Below the pieces are notes generated by a model that ran no database searches, was not told where the DNA came from, and was given only the letters and a program-made list of their open reading frames with translations. Shown piece after piece: positions 1 to 8,504 of a stretch of DNA of 64,000 bases (within the stretch, counting starts at the first letter, position 1; every line of letters starts with the position of its first letter). The stretch is taken from assembly GCF_042683665.1 (NCBI RefSeq), contig NZ_JBHUOO010000005.1; one strand, given 5' to 3'. The DNA comes from Leeuwenhoekiella polynyae (GTDB lineage: Bacteria > Bacteroidota > Bacteroidia > Flavobacteriales > Flavobacteriaceae). Both the position numbers and the translations under genes were made by a program.

Positions 1-404
1 TAAATATTTTTAGACTGCGCAAGCATTGTAGCTGCATTAATTTTATAACGGTAAGGACCTTGAATTAATTCTGCAGCTTTTAAAAAGATTGCTGCACGAT
101 GTTCCCAAGGCATTTGTGACCACTTCTTACGAGCTTCAAGAGCTCCAGAAATAGCATCTTCTACATTAGATTTTTCAGCTAATTGGTATGTTCCTAATGT
201 GTGTTTGTGATCGTGAGGAGGAGACATCGTACGTGTATTTCCTGTTTCTATTTTCTCACCATTAATATATAGAGGCACATTTACTGTACTGTTGTATAAA
301 TCTTTGTAAGTTTTTAATACTTCTTCGCGTTCTGGAGTTCCGGGAGCGTAGCTTTTAACAGGCTCGTTTATAGCAACCGGTACTTCAAAAAATCCTTTTG
401 ACAT
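1..404 (-). CDS. pruA: L-glutamate gamma-semialdehyde (1-pyrroline-5-carboxylate) dehydrogenase, N-terminal part, cut by window edge
   Basis: The reading frame starts with ATG at 404 and runs off the left edge, so only about 134 N-terminal residues are seen. It begins MSKGFFEVPVAINEPVKSYA and continues with the features of class 1/2 P5C dehydrogenases of the aldehyde dehydrogenase superfamily: a segment on the substrate side reading PLYINGEKIETG, then TMSPPHDHKHTLGTY, then a stretch resembling KWSQMPWEHRAAIFLKAAEL. The enzyme oxidises glutamate semialdehyde to glutamate, the second step of proline breakdown, in the cytoplasm. The catalytic Cys and Glu lie outside the window and cannot be checked. 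It is transcribed away from apaG-side genes on the same strand with a 132-nt gap, so it may have its own promoter. Confidence 0.85.
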   Translation of the reverse strand, partial: MSKGFFEVPVAINEPVKSYAPGTPEREEVLKTYKDLYNSTVNVPLYINGEKIETGNTRTMSPPHDHKHTLGTYQLAEKSNVEDAISGALEARKKWSQMPWEHRAAIFLKAAELIQGPYRYKINAATMLAQSKNI

Positions 405-536
405 AGTTGTTTATTTTTTTGTGTTCTTATTGAATTCTAAGCCGCGGAAGTTACAAAATAATAAAGGCAACACCTGAATGCTAGGGGGGTGTATTTTCTT
501 TAAAAAATATAAGGTGAATTTGGCTTTATGTACGTC

Positions 537-923
537 TTAATTGAGAACGTGTGTAGCACTCAGTTTAAATGTAGGAATCATTACCTGAAACTGACCAGAG
601 TTTGAAAAGTTAATCATTGTATAGTGGCCGTTCATAGCTCCAAAAGGAGATTTGAGTAAACAACCAGAATTGTAGGTGTGGGTCTCGCCGGGTTTTAATA
701 CAGGTTTTTTTCCTATAACGCCTTCTCCCACTACTTGTTCTCTCACGTTGAGTGCGTCATAGATAAACCAGGATCTGCTAAGTAATTGCACAGTATCTTG
801 ACTATTGTTTGTAATACTTACCCGGTAGCCAAACGCATAAAATATTTCATTGTTCTTTGTGAAAGAACCTTCAAAATAGGTATCTACAGATACGCGTATG
901 CCTTTTGTGACTTGTTCTACCAT
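537..923 (-). CDS. apaG: ApaG domain protein
   Basis: This 128-residue protein matches the ApaG family in length and in sequence. It has an N-terminal strand region (GIRVSVDTYFEGSF), then YRVSITNNSQDTVQLLSRSWFI, and the GEGVIGKKPVLKPGE segment typical of the single Fn3-like beta-sandwich of ApaG. In Proteobacteria ApaG is linked to Co2+ sensitivity and sits near apaH. No apaH is present here, so only the fold, not the physiological role, is supported. The ATG at 923 lies 2 nt after the stop of the upstream DUF3667 gene (both minus strand), which suggests co-transcription and translational coupling. Confidence 0.85.
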   Translation of the reverse strand: MVEQVTKGIRVSVDTYFEGSFTKNNEIFYAFGYRVSITNNSQDTVQLLSRSWFIYDALNVREQVVGEGVIGKKPVLKPGETHTYNSGCLLKSPFGAMNGHYTMINFSNSGQFQVMIPTFKLSATHVLN

Positions 924-925
924 GT

Positions 926-2161
926 TTAATACAAAGCTGCAGTGAGTATAAAAAACAGTGCTCCTGCAAATGTTCCTAGCATTAAAAATACAATATTTAA
1001 TATGAAAAACTTAATAATAGTGCGTAATCGGCTTTCTTGGTAAAAGTTACGCAGCGCTTTGTAGAAGTAAAATGGAGCTACAAATATTATAAAAATACCA
1101 GAAAGAGAATCTCCATTCAGTAAATATTCAGGAAGTAATAAGAGCACTAATACTAAAAACAGAAATGTGAAAATATGGAAAATGAAAATCACGTGTTCCA
1201 TATAATTATAATTGCGCTTTACGATGAATAATTTTTTGAATCCGGCAATTAAATAAAGAGATATTCTACCTAGATAGGGTATTTTAAAAAAACGAAGAAG
1301 CTTAGGGTTTGAAGTGTTTGTAAGCTCTGATAGAATAGATTTGAAAGAATATCTTTTAAAGTAAATCAATAAAAAGAAGCAGGCAAAAACAGGTGCTAGA
1401 AAGAATAAGAATAGAGGAATTTTTTGGGTAAGATATTTAGCAAATTCAATGGGATTATCTAGTATTCGTTCAAAACTTTTCTCTTTTTCATAAATCCAAA
1501 TATTGAGTCTGGTCTTTGAGTAATCAAGACTGTCCATAGCTTGTGCGGGACTCTTGATTTTAGTTTTGATTGAGAAGTCTTGAAATAAATTAAATTTTCT
1601 AGTCGTTCGTTTAAAAAAGTTAATAGTATCTAAGCTGCTTTCTCTTATATATGCAAAGGGTAGCCTTTTAAGGCTGTCTTTATCTTTAACTTTTAAACCT
1701 AGCTCTTTATAATAGCTAATAGAATCAAATGGTATTTCTGGATTCTCAGAGTTGACATTTAAATTAAAAATGTTCTTCAGCGATTGATTATTAGCATCTA
1801 CTTCATTGATTTTTACAAAGTCTAAAAAACCGCTTAAAAGAAAGTAGATGATGCTTACGCTTAGGAAAAATCTAAAAGGGTTCGCGTAACGCATACGCTG
1901 TCCTTTAGCGTAATTACGTGTGATAACACCTGGCTTGAAGAGCAAGTCTTTTATGGTGTATCTAAATCTGGAGTCGTAATTAACTACGCTAATAATAAAT
2001 TCACCAAAATAATCATTTAGCGAAATCTTTTTTGTGGAATTTAATTGACCACAATAGGGGCAATAACGGTCACTTAAATCTAAGGGGTGATTGCAGTTGA
2101 GGCATTCGTTACCGCGGTAGTTGAGTGATTTTCGAGAAGATTGTTGTAGTTTTTCTTTCAC
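926..2161 (-). CDS. DUF3667 family zinc-ribbon membrane protein
   Basis: The 411-residue protein opens with a zinc-ribbon-like motif, CLNCNHPLDLSDRYCPYCGQ (two CxxC pairs around residues 20-38), followed by a conserved block around YTIKDLLFKPGVITRNYAKG and RMRYANPFRFFLSVSIIYF. This arrangement is characteristic of DUF3667 proteins of Bacteroidetes. At least four hydrophobic segments follow: one near residue 100, one near 250-265, one near 325-345, and the C-terminal pair. A hydrophilic region of about 130 residues lies between the first and second segments. The function is unknown. It is probably an inner-membrane protein with the ribbon in the cytoplasm. It is directly upstream of apaG. Confidence 0.75.
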   Translation of the reverse strand: MKEKLQQSSRKSLNYRGNECLNCNHPLDLSDRYCPYCGQLNSTKKISLNDYFGEFIISVVNYDSRFRYTIKDLLFKPGVITRNYAKGQRMRYANPFRFFLSVSIIYFLLSGFLDFVKINEVDANNQSLKNIFNLNVNSENPEIPFDSISYYKELGLKVKDKDSLKRLPFAYIRESSLDTINFFKRTTRKFNLFQDFSIKTKIKSPAQAMDSLDYSKTRLNIWIYEKEKSFERILDNPIEFAKYLTQKIPLFLFFLAPVFACFFLLIYFKRYSFKSILSELTNTSNPKLLRFFKIPYLGRISLYLIAGFKKLFIVKRNYNYMEHVIFIFHIFTFLFLVLVLLLLPEYLLNGDSLSGIFIIFVAPFYFYKALRNFYQESRLRTIIKFFILNIVFLMLGTFAGALFFILTAALY

Positions 2162-2260
2162 AATCTAAATATAAAACGATTATTCTAAAATGGAGATTAA
2201 AATACTACGGTCTCCCTTTAAACTTGATTTTTAAGAACTTCACAAGAGTAAATCGTGTTG

Positions 2261-3520
2261 TTAATTTCTACGCACGTTTGATATTGAAGTAGATAAAGCG
2301 TTGCCTACTCCTATGAGTTCATCAAAACGACCTCCCGGTGGTTTGTAATAAATAAGCACATCGTAATTGTTTTCGGTTTGCCAGAAGTCTCCATCAACAG
2401 GATTGTAAGGTAGCTTCTCTCCATTTTTTGTGACGGTATATTTGTAGTTGTAATATCCTTGTTTGAGTAATAAAGCTAGTTCATAGCGCTCGCTTTCTGG
2501 ATTGTAGAGCATTTTAGTCGCCTCTTCGAGAGTGTAATTATTGAAATTTCCATAGATATGAATTTCTTCATCTTCAGGGCGTATGGGGTGATCTAAGCTA
2601 AAATGAATCCAGGCATATTCTGAATTTACTTTAGGCTCATTTCCTTGAATGGTATTGATCGCGAAATTCCCATTAAGATCGGGGTTATAGGTGTAAACCT
2701 TGTCTGCACGGGTGGTATTTCCATATAAATAATTATGATAAAGATTGATGAGCTCTATGTACTGTACGCGATTTGTTGCTGCCCGAATGTCTTTATTGTC
2801 AAAATCAAAAAATTCATTGCCGGCATAAAACGAAGCTTCTTCATCATAACGATATTGAAGTTGGTTGCCTATATTGTATTGTGGAGTAAGGTTAGATATG
2901 GTATTATTGAGATTATTGTTTTGAATGATAAGCGGTTTTATAGTTTTTTCTGGATTGATCAAAACAGATTCGCCGGAGTCCACATTAAAATTTACAACTT
3001 GTTTCTGTTCGATAAACTCTAGATTTCGTGTACGTAAAATTTCTACACCCACCGTTACCTGAGGGTCATAGATCATGAATTTTCTAGAAAAAATAAGTTC
3101 ATCATCTGTATCAAAAACCTGCAATAAATAATTTCCAGATTTTACAATAGCAGTAGTATACTGATTGGGTATCTGTAATTCGTAATGAGTGTAAAGTTGA
3201 AGTGTGCTTACAGAATTTGTATAATCCATAATACGTATATCATCAATACCTTTTAGATATTCGGTTTTTGCAAGAACTGAAGGGGTCCAGTCGTAATTGT
3301 AGTGCGTGATGGTGTAGTAATAGTCAGCTTCATCACCTATTATATCATCAAAACTTAAATTTAACGGGTCACCCAGTCGTAACAACGGCAATTGACTTTG
3401 CGCTGTATTTCCATAAAACTGAACGGTTTTGATATAGGCTGGAGCAGGAGTTTCTGTTGCTACCTGAGCAAACCCTTTTACGAAGAAAAATAACATGCAA
3501 TAAACCGAAAACGTTTTCAT
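2261..3520 (-). CDS. DUF5103 family, type IX secretion system plug-like protein
   Basis: This 419-residue protein has a Sec signal peptide (MKTFSVYCMLFFFVKGFAQ, with cleavage after AQ). The body matches the Bacteroidetes DUF5103 family: DEADYYYTITHYNYDWTPS, the block around LKGIDDIRIMDYTNS, and a C-terminal immunoglobulin- or CBM48-like part (IYGNFNNYTLEE, then YELALLLKQGYYNYKY). DUF5103 members are known as the Plug protein that closes the T9SS translocon SprA on its periplasmic face. That role is assigned from the family and not proven for this copy. A TAAATTTG -7 element lies 25 nt upstream of the ATG. A T9SS client is encoded in the window at 11268-13367. Confidence 0.72.
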   Translation of the reverse strand: MKTFSVYCMLFFFVKGFAQVATETPAPAYIKTVQFYGNTAQSQLPLLRLGDPLNLSFDDIIGDEADYYYTITHYNYDWTPSVLAKTEYLKGIDDIRIMDYTNSVSTLQLYTHYELQIPNQYTTAIVKSGNYLLQVFDTDDELIFSRKFMIYDPQVTVGVEILRTRNLEFIEQKQVVNFNVDSGESVLINPEKTIKPLIIQNNNLNNTISNLTPQYNIGNQLQYRYDEEASFYAGNEFFDFDNKDIRAATNRVQYIELINLYHNYLYGNTTRADKVYTYNPDLNGNFAINTIQGNEPKVNSEYAWIHFSLDHPIRPEDEEIHIYGNFNNYTLEEATKMLYNPESERYELALLLKQGYYNYKYTVTKNGEKLPYNPVDGDFWQTENNYDVLIYYKPPGGRFDELIGVGNALSTSISNVRRN

Positions 3521-3544
3521 TTTAAAAATTCAAGTGTAATGAAG

Positions 3545-3552
3545 CAAATTTA
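3545..3552 (-). promoter_or_regulatory. -7 promoter element for the T9SS plug-like gene
   Basis: TAAATTTG on the minus strand is an exact match to the Bacteroidetes TAnnTTTG element. It is followed by a short leader to the ATG at 3520. The -33 part is imperfect (GTTTC about 21 nt upstream). Confidence 0.5.
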
Positions 3553-3668
3553 CTGGCGTCAAACATTATTTGGAAACAGTCTCAATAAGAGATAAAACTA
3601 GTTGTTATAAGCGGTTTGAGCGCCTTCAAATGTAACAAAAATTATCCCGCCAGATTTTTATATTATTG

Positions 3669-3702
3669 TTTGTGTTATAAGCTTCTAAAATTTGTAAATT
3701 TG
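3669..3702 (+). promoter_or_regulatory. Promoter of the nqr operon
   Basis: TTTG at 3669-3672 and TAAATTTG at 3695-3702 are separated by 22 nt, matching the Bacteroidetes sigma-ABfr type promoter (TTTG, 19-23 nt, TAnnTTTG). The ATG of nqrA follows 61 nt downstream. Confidence 0.65.
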
Positions 3703-3763
3703 CACACCTCAATTCAAGCATATAAAGGGTTGAGGATAACAAGAACTTTAACATATACTTCCT

Positions 3764-5116
3764 ATGTCAAAAGACATTAAGATCAAAAAGGGTCTTGATA
3801 TTAAGTTAGTGGGTGAAGCCGAGCAAACTATTGCCGATGCACCCAAATCAAGAACCTATGTGATCAAGCCTTCAGATTTTCATCTTGTAACTCCAAAGAT
3901 GCTGTTTAAAGAAGGAACTAGCTTTAAAGCAGGAGAGCCACTTTTCTATGCTAAGAAAGATGAGAGCATCAAATTTGTTTCACCAGTTAGTGGAACACTC
4001 ACTGAAATCAAACGAGGCGCCAAGCGTGTTATTACACATTTAGTTATTGAAGCAGATGGTACAGAGGATTCTGTAGTGCATTCAAACATTGATGTCAATA
4101 CCGCAAGTGCAGAAGCCATTAAAGAGCGTATGCTAGAATCTGGCTTATGGCCATTTATTAAGCAGAGGCCTTATGATGTCATCGCGAGTACAAAAACTAC
4201 TCCTGATGCTGTCTTTATTTCTGGTCACAACAGTGCTCCTTTGGCTCCTGATTATAACTTTAGTTTAAAAGGAAAAGAAGCGCAATTACAGGCCGCAATT
4301 ACTGCGTTGAGCAAGCTAACTTCTGGTAAAGTTTATCTTGGTGTTGCTAAGGTTTCAAACTCTGTTTTTGAAAATCTTAGTGAAGTTGAGATGCATACTG
4401 TTTCTGGCCCACACCCTAGTGGTAACGTAGGTACGCAGATTAACAAGATTGCTCCGGTAAATAAAGGGGAGACTGTATGGACAATTACTCCAGAAAACCT
4501 TGTTGTAATAGGAGAGCTTTTCCTTACCGGTAAATTCAACCCAGAGCGTGTTATTTCTGTTTCTGGTTCTGAGGTTAAAGCACCAAAATATTACAAAACA
4601 AAAATAGGAGCAGAGGTTTCTACTTTTGCGTATTCTGCAGGTATTAATAATGACAATGTGAGAATGATCTCCGGGAATGTTTTAACCGGAAATCAAGTTG
4701 CAGCAGATGGTCATCTAGGATACTACCACAATGAGTTTGTTGTGATCCCTGAGGGTGATGATTATGAACTTTTTGGATGGAATAAACCTGTTTTTAATAA
4801 AATTTCTTCTTCTAGAGCATTAACCTTCTCTTGGTTATTCCCAAATAAGAAATACGATTTAGATACAAATACAAACGGTGAACACAGAGCATTTGTGGTG
4901 ACTGGTAATTATGAAGAGGTTTTTCCTCTTGATATTTACCCACTTCAATTGCTTAAGGCTTGTATGGTACAAGATCTTGATGCAATGGAAGCGTTAGGTA
5001 TGTATGAAGTAGCTCCTGAAGATTTTGCACTTACCGAATTTGTATGTGTGTCAAAGCAACCACACCAGGCAATCATTCGCAAGGGACTTGATTTAATGCA
5101 CGAAGAAATAGGATAA
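3764..5116 (+). CDS. nqrA: Na+-translocating NADH:quinone oxidoreductase subunit A
   Basis: The 450-residue protein matches NqrA in length and in motifs: an N-terminal KIKKGLDIKLVGEAEQ segment, a barrel-sandwich-like part (YAKKDESIKFVSPVSGTLTEI), and the RPYDVIAS region around residue 135. NqrA is the peripheral cytoplasmic subunit that contributes to quinone binding. The gene is the first of six contiguous nqr genes in the standard A-B-C-D-E-F order, with 5 nt between nqrA and nqrB. The start at 3764 fits the family N-terminus and lies a short distance downstream of a good promoter. Confidence 0.96.
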   Translation: MSKDIKIKKGLDIKLVGEAEQTIADAPKSRTYVIKPSDFHLVTPKMLFKEGTSFKAGEPLFYAKKDESIKFVSPVSGTLTEIKRGAKRVITHLVIEADGTEDSVVHSNIDVNTASAEAIKERMLESGLWPFIKQRPYDVIASTKTTPDAVFISGHNSAPLAPDYNFSLKGKEAQLQAAITALSKLTSGKVYLGVAKVSNSVFENLSEVEMHTVSGPHPSGNVGTQINKIAPVNKGETVWTITPENLVVIGELFLTGKFNPERVISVSGSEVKAPKYYKTKIGAEVSTFAYSAGINNDNVRMISGNVLTGNQVAADGHLGYYHNEFVVIPEGDDYELFGWNKPVFNKISSSRALTFSWLFPNKKYDLDTNTNGEHRAFVVTGNYEEVFPLDIYPLQLLKACMVQDLDAMEALGMYEVAPEDFALTEFVCVSKQPHQAIIRKGLDLMHEEIG

Positions 5117-5121
5117 AAGCT

Positions 5122-6333
5122 ATGGGATTAAAAGAAAAACTACACGGAATTAAAGAGGATTTCAAGGGTAAGAAAATGGCGCCTGCTTTTAATGCGCTTC
5201 ATACTTTTCTTTATACACCTAATGAAACTACTCATAACGGTTCTCACATTAGAGCCGTAGACGATTTAAAGCGTACCATGAACACGGTGATTATGGCGCT
5301 TATCCCTGTTTTGATATGGGGGATATTTAATGCAGGTTATCAGCATTATGCTGCTGTAGACGCTGCAAACGGAATTATAAGAGAGGCAAGCCTTTTTGGT
5401 AATTTCTTCACTTGGGATAATTTTGCAATGGGTGCTATTACAGTGCTTCCGCTTGTGATTGTTTCTTACTTAGTAGGTCTTGGAGTAGAATTTATTTTTG
5501 CTGTTATTAAAGGTCATGAGGTAGAAGAAGGTTATTTAGTTACCGGGATGCTTGTGCCATTAATTGTTCCTGTTGATATCCCATTATGGATGCTAGCAGT
5601 TGCTGTTGTTTTTGGTGTTGTAATTGGTAAAGAAGTTTTTGGAGGAACAGGAATGAACATTCTTAACCCTGCATTAACTATTAGAGCCTTTCTATTCTTT
5701 GCATATCCTACTTGGATGAGTGGTGATAAAGTTTGGGTTCACGGTGCAAAAGATGTTGTGGGTACTCCTGACGCTATTTCTGGTGAGACTATCTTAGGAG
5801 CTTATGCTCAGAACTCTTCTGTAGTATATGATTTTGCTGATAAGTTTTTTGGCTTTATACCGGGGTCTGTAGGAGAAACTTCGACCTTCTTAATCATTTT
5901 AGGAGGTCTGTTTTTAATGTTCACTAAGATTGCAAGCTGGAGAATTATTTTTAGTGCAATTGTAGGTGCGGCTGTAATGGGGCTTATTTTTAACGGTGTT
6001 GTCTATCAAGGGTGGATTGCAGAAGGAAGTAAGTTTTACGGTCTTATGAACACACCTTTCTGGGAGCACTTAATAATAGGTGGTATCGCTTTTGGTATTG
6101 TATATATGGCAACTGATCCTGTGTCTGGAGCGCAAACCAATACTGGTAAATACTGGTACGGTTTCTTAATTGGTTTTTTCTCGATTATGATACGTGTGTT
6201 TAATCCGGCTTACCCTGAAGGAGTATTTTTAGCAATTCTTTTGATGAATGTTTTTGCTCCTACTATTGATCACTATGTGGTACAGGCGAATGTGAAAAAG
6301 CGTATGAAACGTTTAAAACTTAAAACTGCTTAA
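5122..6333 (+). CDS. nqrB: Na+-translocating NADH:quinone oxidoreductase subunit B
   Basis: This 403-residue multi-spanning membrane protein is the RnfD/NqrB type subunit. It carries riboflavin and a covalently bound FMN and forms part of the Na+ path. Family landmarks include GHEVEEGYLVTGMLVPLIVP, GKEVFGGTGMNILNPAL and the C-terminal YMATDPVSGAQT. The FMN attachment motif is DAISGETILG with Thr223 as the expected acceptor. In well-studied Vibrio NqrB the motif reads SGAT, so a Glu stands where Ala is usual. The gene begins 5 nt after nqrA and ends 2 nt before nqrC. Confidence 0.96.
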   Translation: MGLKEKLHGIKEDFKGKKMAPAFNALHTFLYTPNETTHNGSHIRAVDDLKRTMNTVIMALIPVLIWGIFNAGYQHYAAVDAANGIIREASLFGNFFTWDNFAMGAITVLPLVIVSYLVGLGVEFIFAVIKGHEVEEGYLVTGMLVPLIVPVDIPLWMLAVAVVFGVVIGKEVFGGTGMNILNPALTIRAFLFFAYPTWMSGDKVWVHGAKDVVGTPDAISGETILGAYAQNSSVVYDFADKFFGFIPGSVGETSTFLIILGGLFLMFTKIASWRIIFSAIVGAAVMGLIFNGVVYQGWIAEGSKFYGLMNTPFWEHLIIGGIAFGIVYMATDPVSGAQTNTGKYWYGFLIGFFSIMIRVFNPAYPEGVFLAILLMNVFAPTIDHYVVQANVKKRMKRLKLKTA

Positions 6334-6335
6334 TA

Positions 6336-7070
6336 ATGGCAAATACAGATAAAAATAGTTACACGATAATCTTTGCTGTAGTTATGGTGCTTGTTGTTGG
6401 GGCATTGTTAGCCTTCACAGCATCTAGCTTGAAGCCTACGATTACTGAAAACGAACGCTTTGAAAAACAGCAAAACATTCTTTACGCAATGGGCGTCAAT
6501 GAGAATGTTGAAGGTTCTGTGAATTTTATTCCTACTAGTGAAGTAGAAGCTGAATTCTCAAAATATATCAAAGAGCAATTGGTGATACAGAATGGTCAAG
6601 TTACAAAAGACAGCTCTGCATATCTTATAGACCTTAAAGGAGAACTGGCAAAAGATATGTCTGAACGCAGACTACCTTTATTTGTCGGAGAAAAAGAAGG
6701 TAAAGATTATTACATCATTCCTTTATATGGTAAAGGGCTTTGGGATGCAATCTGGGGTTTTGTTGCTTTAGATGCTGACTATGTGGTTCAAGGTGTTTAT
6801 TTTGACCATAAGGGGGAAACTCCTGGTCTTGGAGCAAACATTAAAGAGCGCTACTTTATGGATGACTTTACCGGAGAAGAGATCATGAGCGGTACTCAAT
6901 ATGAAGGAATTACGGTGGCAAAAGGAAACAATGATCCGCTTAACGAACGTAAAGATGATGGTAAAGTAGATGCCTTAGCAGGAGCTACTATTACAGGTAA
7001 TGGTGTAACTGCAATGATTAACAGCACTGTTAAGCTTTACATTCCTTACATTAAAGACTTAAAATTATAA
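6336..7070 (+). CDS. nqrC: Na+-translocating NADH:quinone oxidoreductase subunit C
   Basis: This 244-residue protein has one N-terminal membrane helix (about residues 9-30, TIIFAVVMVLVVGALLAFTA) and a periplasmic FMN-binding domain. The core GKGLWDAIWGFVALDAD and the HKGETPGLGANI segment are typical. The flavinylation site reads VDALAGATITGNGV with Thr218 as the expected FMN acceptor. ApbE, encoded at 10262-11275, is the flavin transferase that would modify it. The gene is packed 2 nt from both neighbours. Confidence 0.96.
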   Translation: MANTDKNSYTIIFAVVMVLVVGALLAFTASSLKPTITENERFEKQQNILYAMGVNENVEGSVNFIPTSEVEAEFSKYIKEQLVIQNGQVTKDSSAYLIDLKGELAKDMSERRLPLFVGEKEGKDYYIIPLYGKGLWDAIWGFVALDADYVVQGVYFDHKGETPGLGANIKERYFMDDFTGEEIMSGTQYEGITVAKGNNDPLNERKDDGKVDALAGATITGNGVTAMINSTVKLYIPYIKDLKL

Positions 7071-7072
7071 TT

Positions 7073-7720
7073 ATGGCATTATTATCTAAAAAAGATACCG
7101 GGCTTTTATTAGACCCGTTAGCAGATAACAACCCGATTACAATTCAAGTATTAGGTATCTGTTCTGCTCTGGCGATTACAGCTCAGCTTAAAGCTTCTAT
7201 TGTAATGGCGCTTTCAGTAGTGTTTGTATTAGCTGTAGGTAACGTGGTGATTTCGCTTATGCGAAATATCATACCTTCTAAAATTAGAATTATTGTTCAG
7301 CTCGTAGTAGTTGCAGCTTTGGTAATTATAGTGGATCAGGTTCTTAAAGCTTTTGCTTATGAACTGAGTAAGACTCTTTCAGTTTTTGTAGGTCTTATTA
7401 TCACAAACTGTATTATTATGGGGCGTTTTGAAGCTTTTGCTTTAGGAAACGGGCCTTACAGATCTTTTCTTGATGGTATTGGTAACGCTGCGGGATACGG
7501 TTTGATTCTTATCATAGTAGGATTCTTTAGAGAGCTTTTAGGTTCTGGAACATTATTAGGCTTTAAAGTTTTAGGAGATCCTATCGCTAAAACAGGATTG
7601 TATGCAATAGGTTATGAGAACAATGGTTTTATGCTGCTTTCTCCAATGGCCCTAATTGTTGTTGGAATTATCATCTGGATTCAGCGCTCTAGAAACAGTG
7701 CATTAATCGAAGAAAACTAA
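7073..7720 (+). CDS. nqrD: Na+-translocating NADH:quinone oxidoreductase subunit D
   Basis: This 215-residue integral membrane protein belongs to the NqrD/RnfE family. It has six predicted hydrophobic segments and the two conserved cysteine positions in QVLGICSALA and ITNCIIMGRFEA. In NqrD/NqrE these cysteines jointly hold an intramembrane [2Fe-2S] centre. The start two bases after nqrC fits the family N-terminus (LLDPLADNNPITIQVLG). A 51-nt gap with a weak hairpin separates it from nqrE, the longest gap in the operon. Confidence 0.96.
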   Translation: MALLSKKDTGLLLDPLADNNPITIQVLGICSALAITAQLKASIVMALSVVFVLAVGNVVISLMRNIIPSKIRIIVQLVVVAALVIIVDQVLKAFAYELSKTLSVFVGLIITNCIIMGRFEAFALGNGPYRSFLDGIGNAAGYGLILIIVGFFRELLGSGTLLGFKVLGDPIAKTGLYAIGYENNGFMLLSPMALIVVGIIIWIQRSRNSALIEEN

Positions 7721-7771
7721 AGATTACGATTGGAGCTTTAAAACTCCTTTCTAACTTTTTATTATAAAAAA

Positions 7772-8503
7772 ATGGAACACGTAGAGTTATTTTTTAAATC
7801 AATTTTTATAGACAATATGGTTTTTGCCACGTTCTTAGGGATGTGTTCTTACCTTGCTGTTTCTAAAAAAGTTTCTACCGCTGTAGGTTTGGGTGCTGCT
7901 GTAATCTTTGTATTAGCAGTTACTGTGCCTATGAACTGGTTATTGGATCAATATGTATTACGCCCCGGAGCTCTTACCTGGTTAGGTGCTGAGTATGCAG
8001 ACTACGATTTGAGTTTCCTTTCTTTCATTCTCTTTATTGCTACCATTGCGACCATGGTTCAGCTTGTGGAGATTGTAGTTGAGAAATTTGCTCCAGCATT
8101 ATATACTTCACTTGGTATATTCTTGCCGCTTATTGCTGTAAACTGTGCGATACTTGGTGGATCACTTTTTATGCAATCAAGAGATATTCAAACTTTAGGT
8201 TTGGCATTTAACTATGGTTTAGCATCAGGGATCGGCTGGTTTCTTGCAATTCTTGCAATTGCTGCAATCCGTGAGAAAATCAGATATTCTAATGTACCTG
8301 CCCCTTTGAGGGGTCTGGGGATCACCTTTATCATTACCGGTCTTATGGCGATTGGTTTTATGAGTTTTGGAGGAATGCTTACTGGTGGTGAAGAGAAAAC
8401 TGAAACTACTGATGAAGTAGCTAAAGTAGAAGTTCAAAAACAAGATGCGGCAACAGAAGATGAATCTTTAGCTGAAGTATCTCAAGAAATAAATAACAAG
8501 TAA
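7772..8503 (+). CDS. nqrE: Na+-translocating NADH:quinone oxidoreductase subunit E, with acidic C-terminal tail
   Basis: The first ~205 residues are a standard NqrE/RnfA membrane subunit: ELFFKSIFIDNMVFATFLGM, Cys25 in GMCSYL, and a second Cys in IAVNCAILGG. These cysteines pair with those of NqrD around the iron-sulfur centre. Family members such as Vibrio NqrE are close to 200 residues. This protein has 243 because of a hydrophilic, mostly acidic tail of about 40 residues starting near GGEEKTETTDEVAK. The tail would lie at the membrane surface. The stop is 1 nt before the nqrF start. Confidence 0.95.
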   Translation: MEHVELFFKSIFIDNMVFATFLGMCSYLAVSKKVSTAVGLGAAVIFVLAVTVPMNWLLDQYVLRPGALTWLGAEYADYDLSFLSFILFIATIATMVQLVEIVVEKFAPALYTSLGIFLPLIAVNCAILGGSLFMQSRDIQTLGLAFNYGLASGIGWFLAILAIAAIREKIRYSNVPAPLRGLGITFIITGLMAIGFMSFGGMLTGGEEKTETTDEVAKVEVQKQDAATEDESLAEVSQEINNK

Positions 8504-8504
8504 T

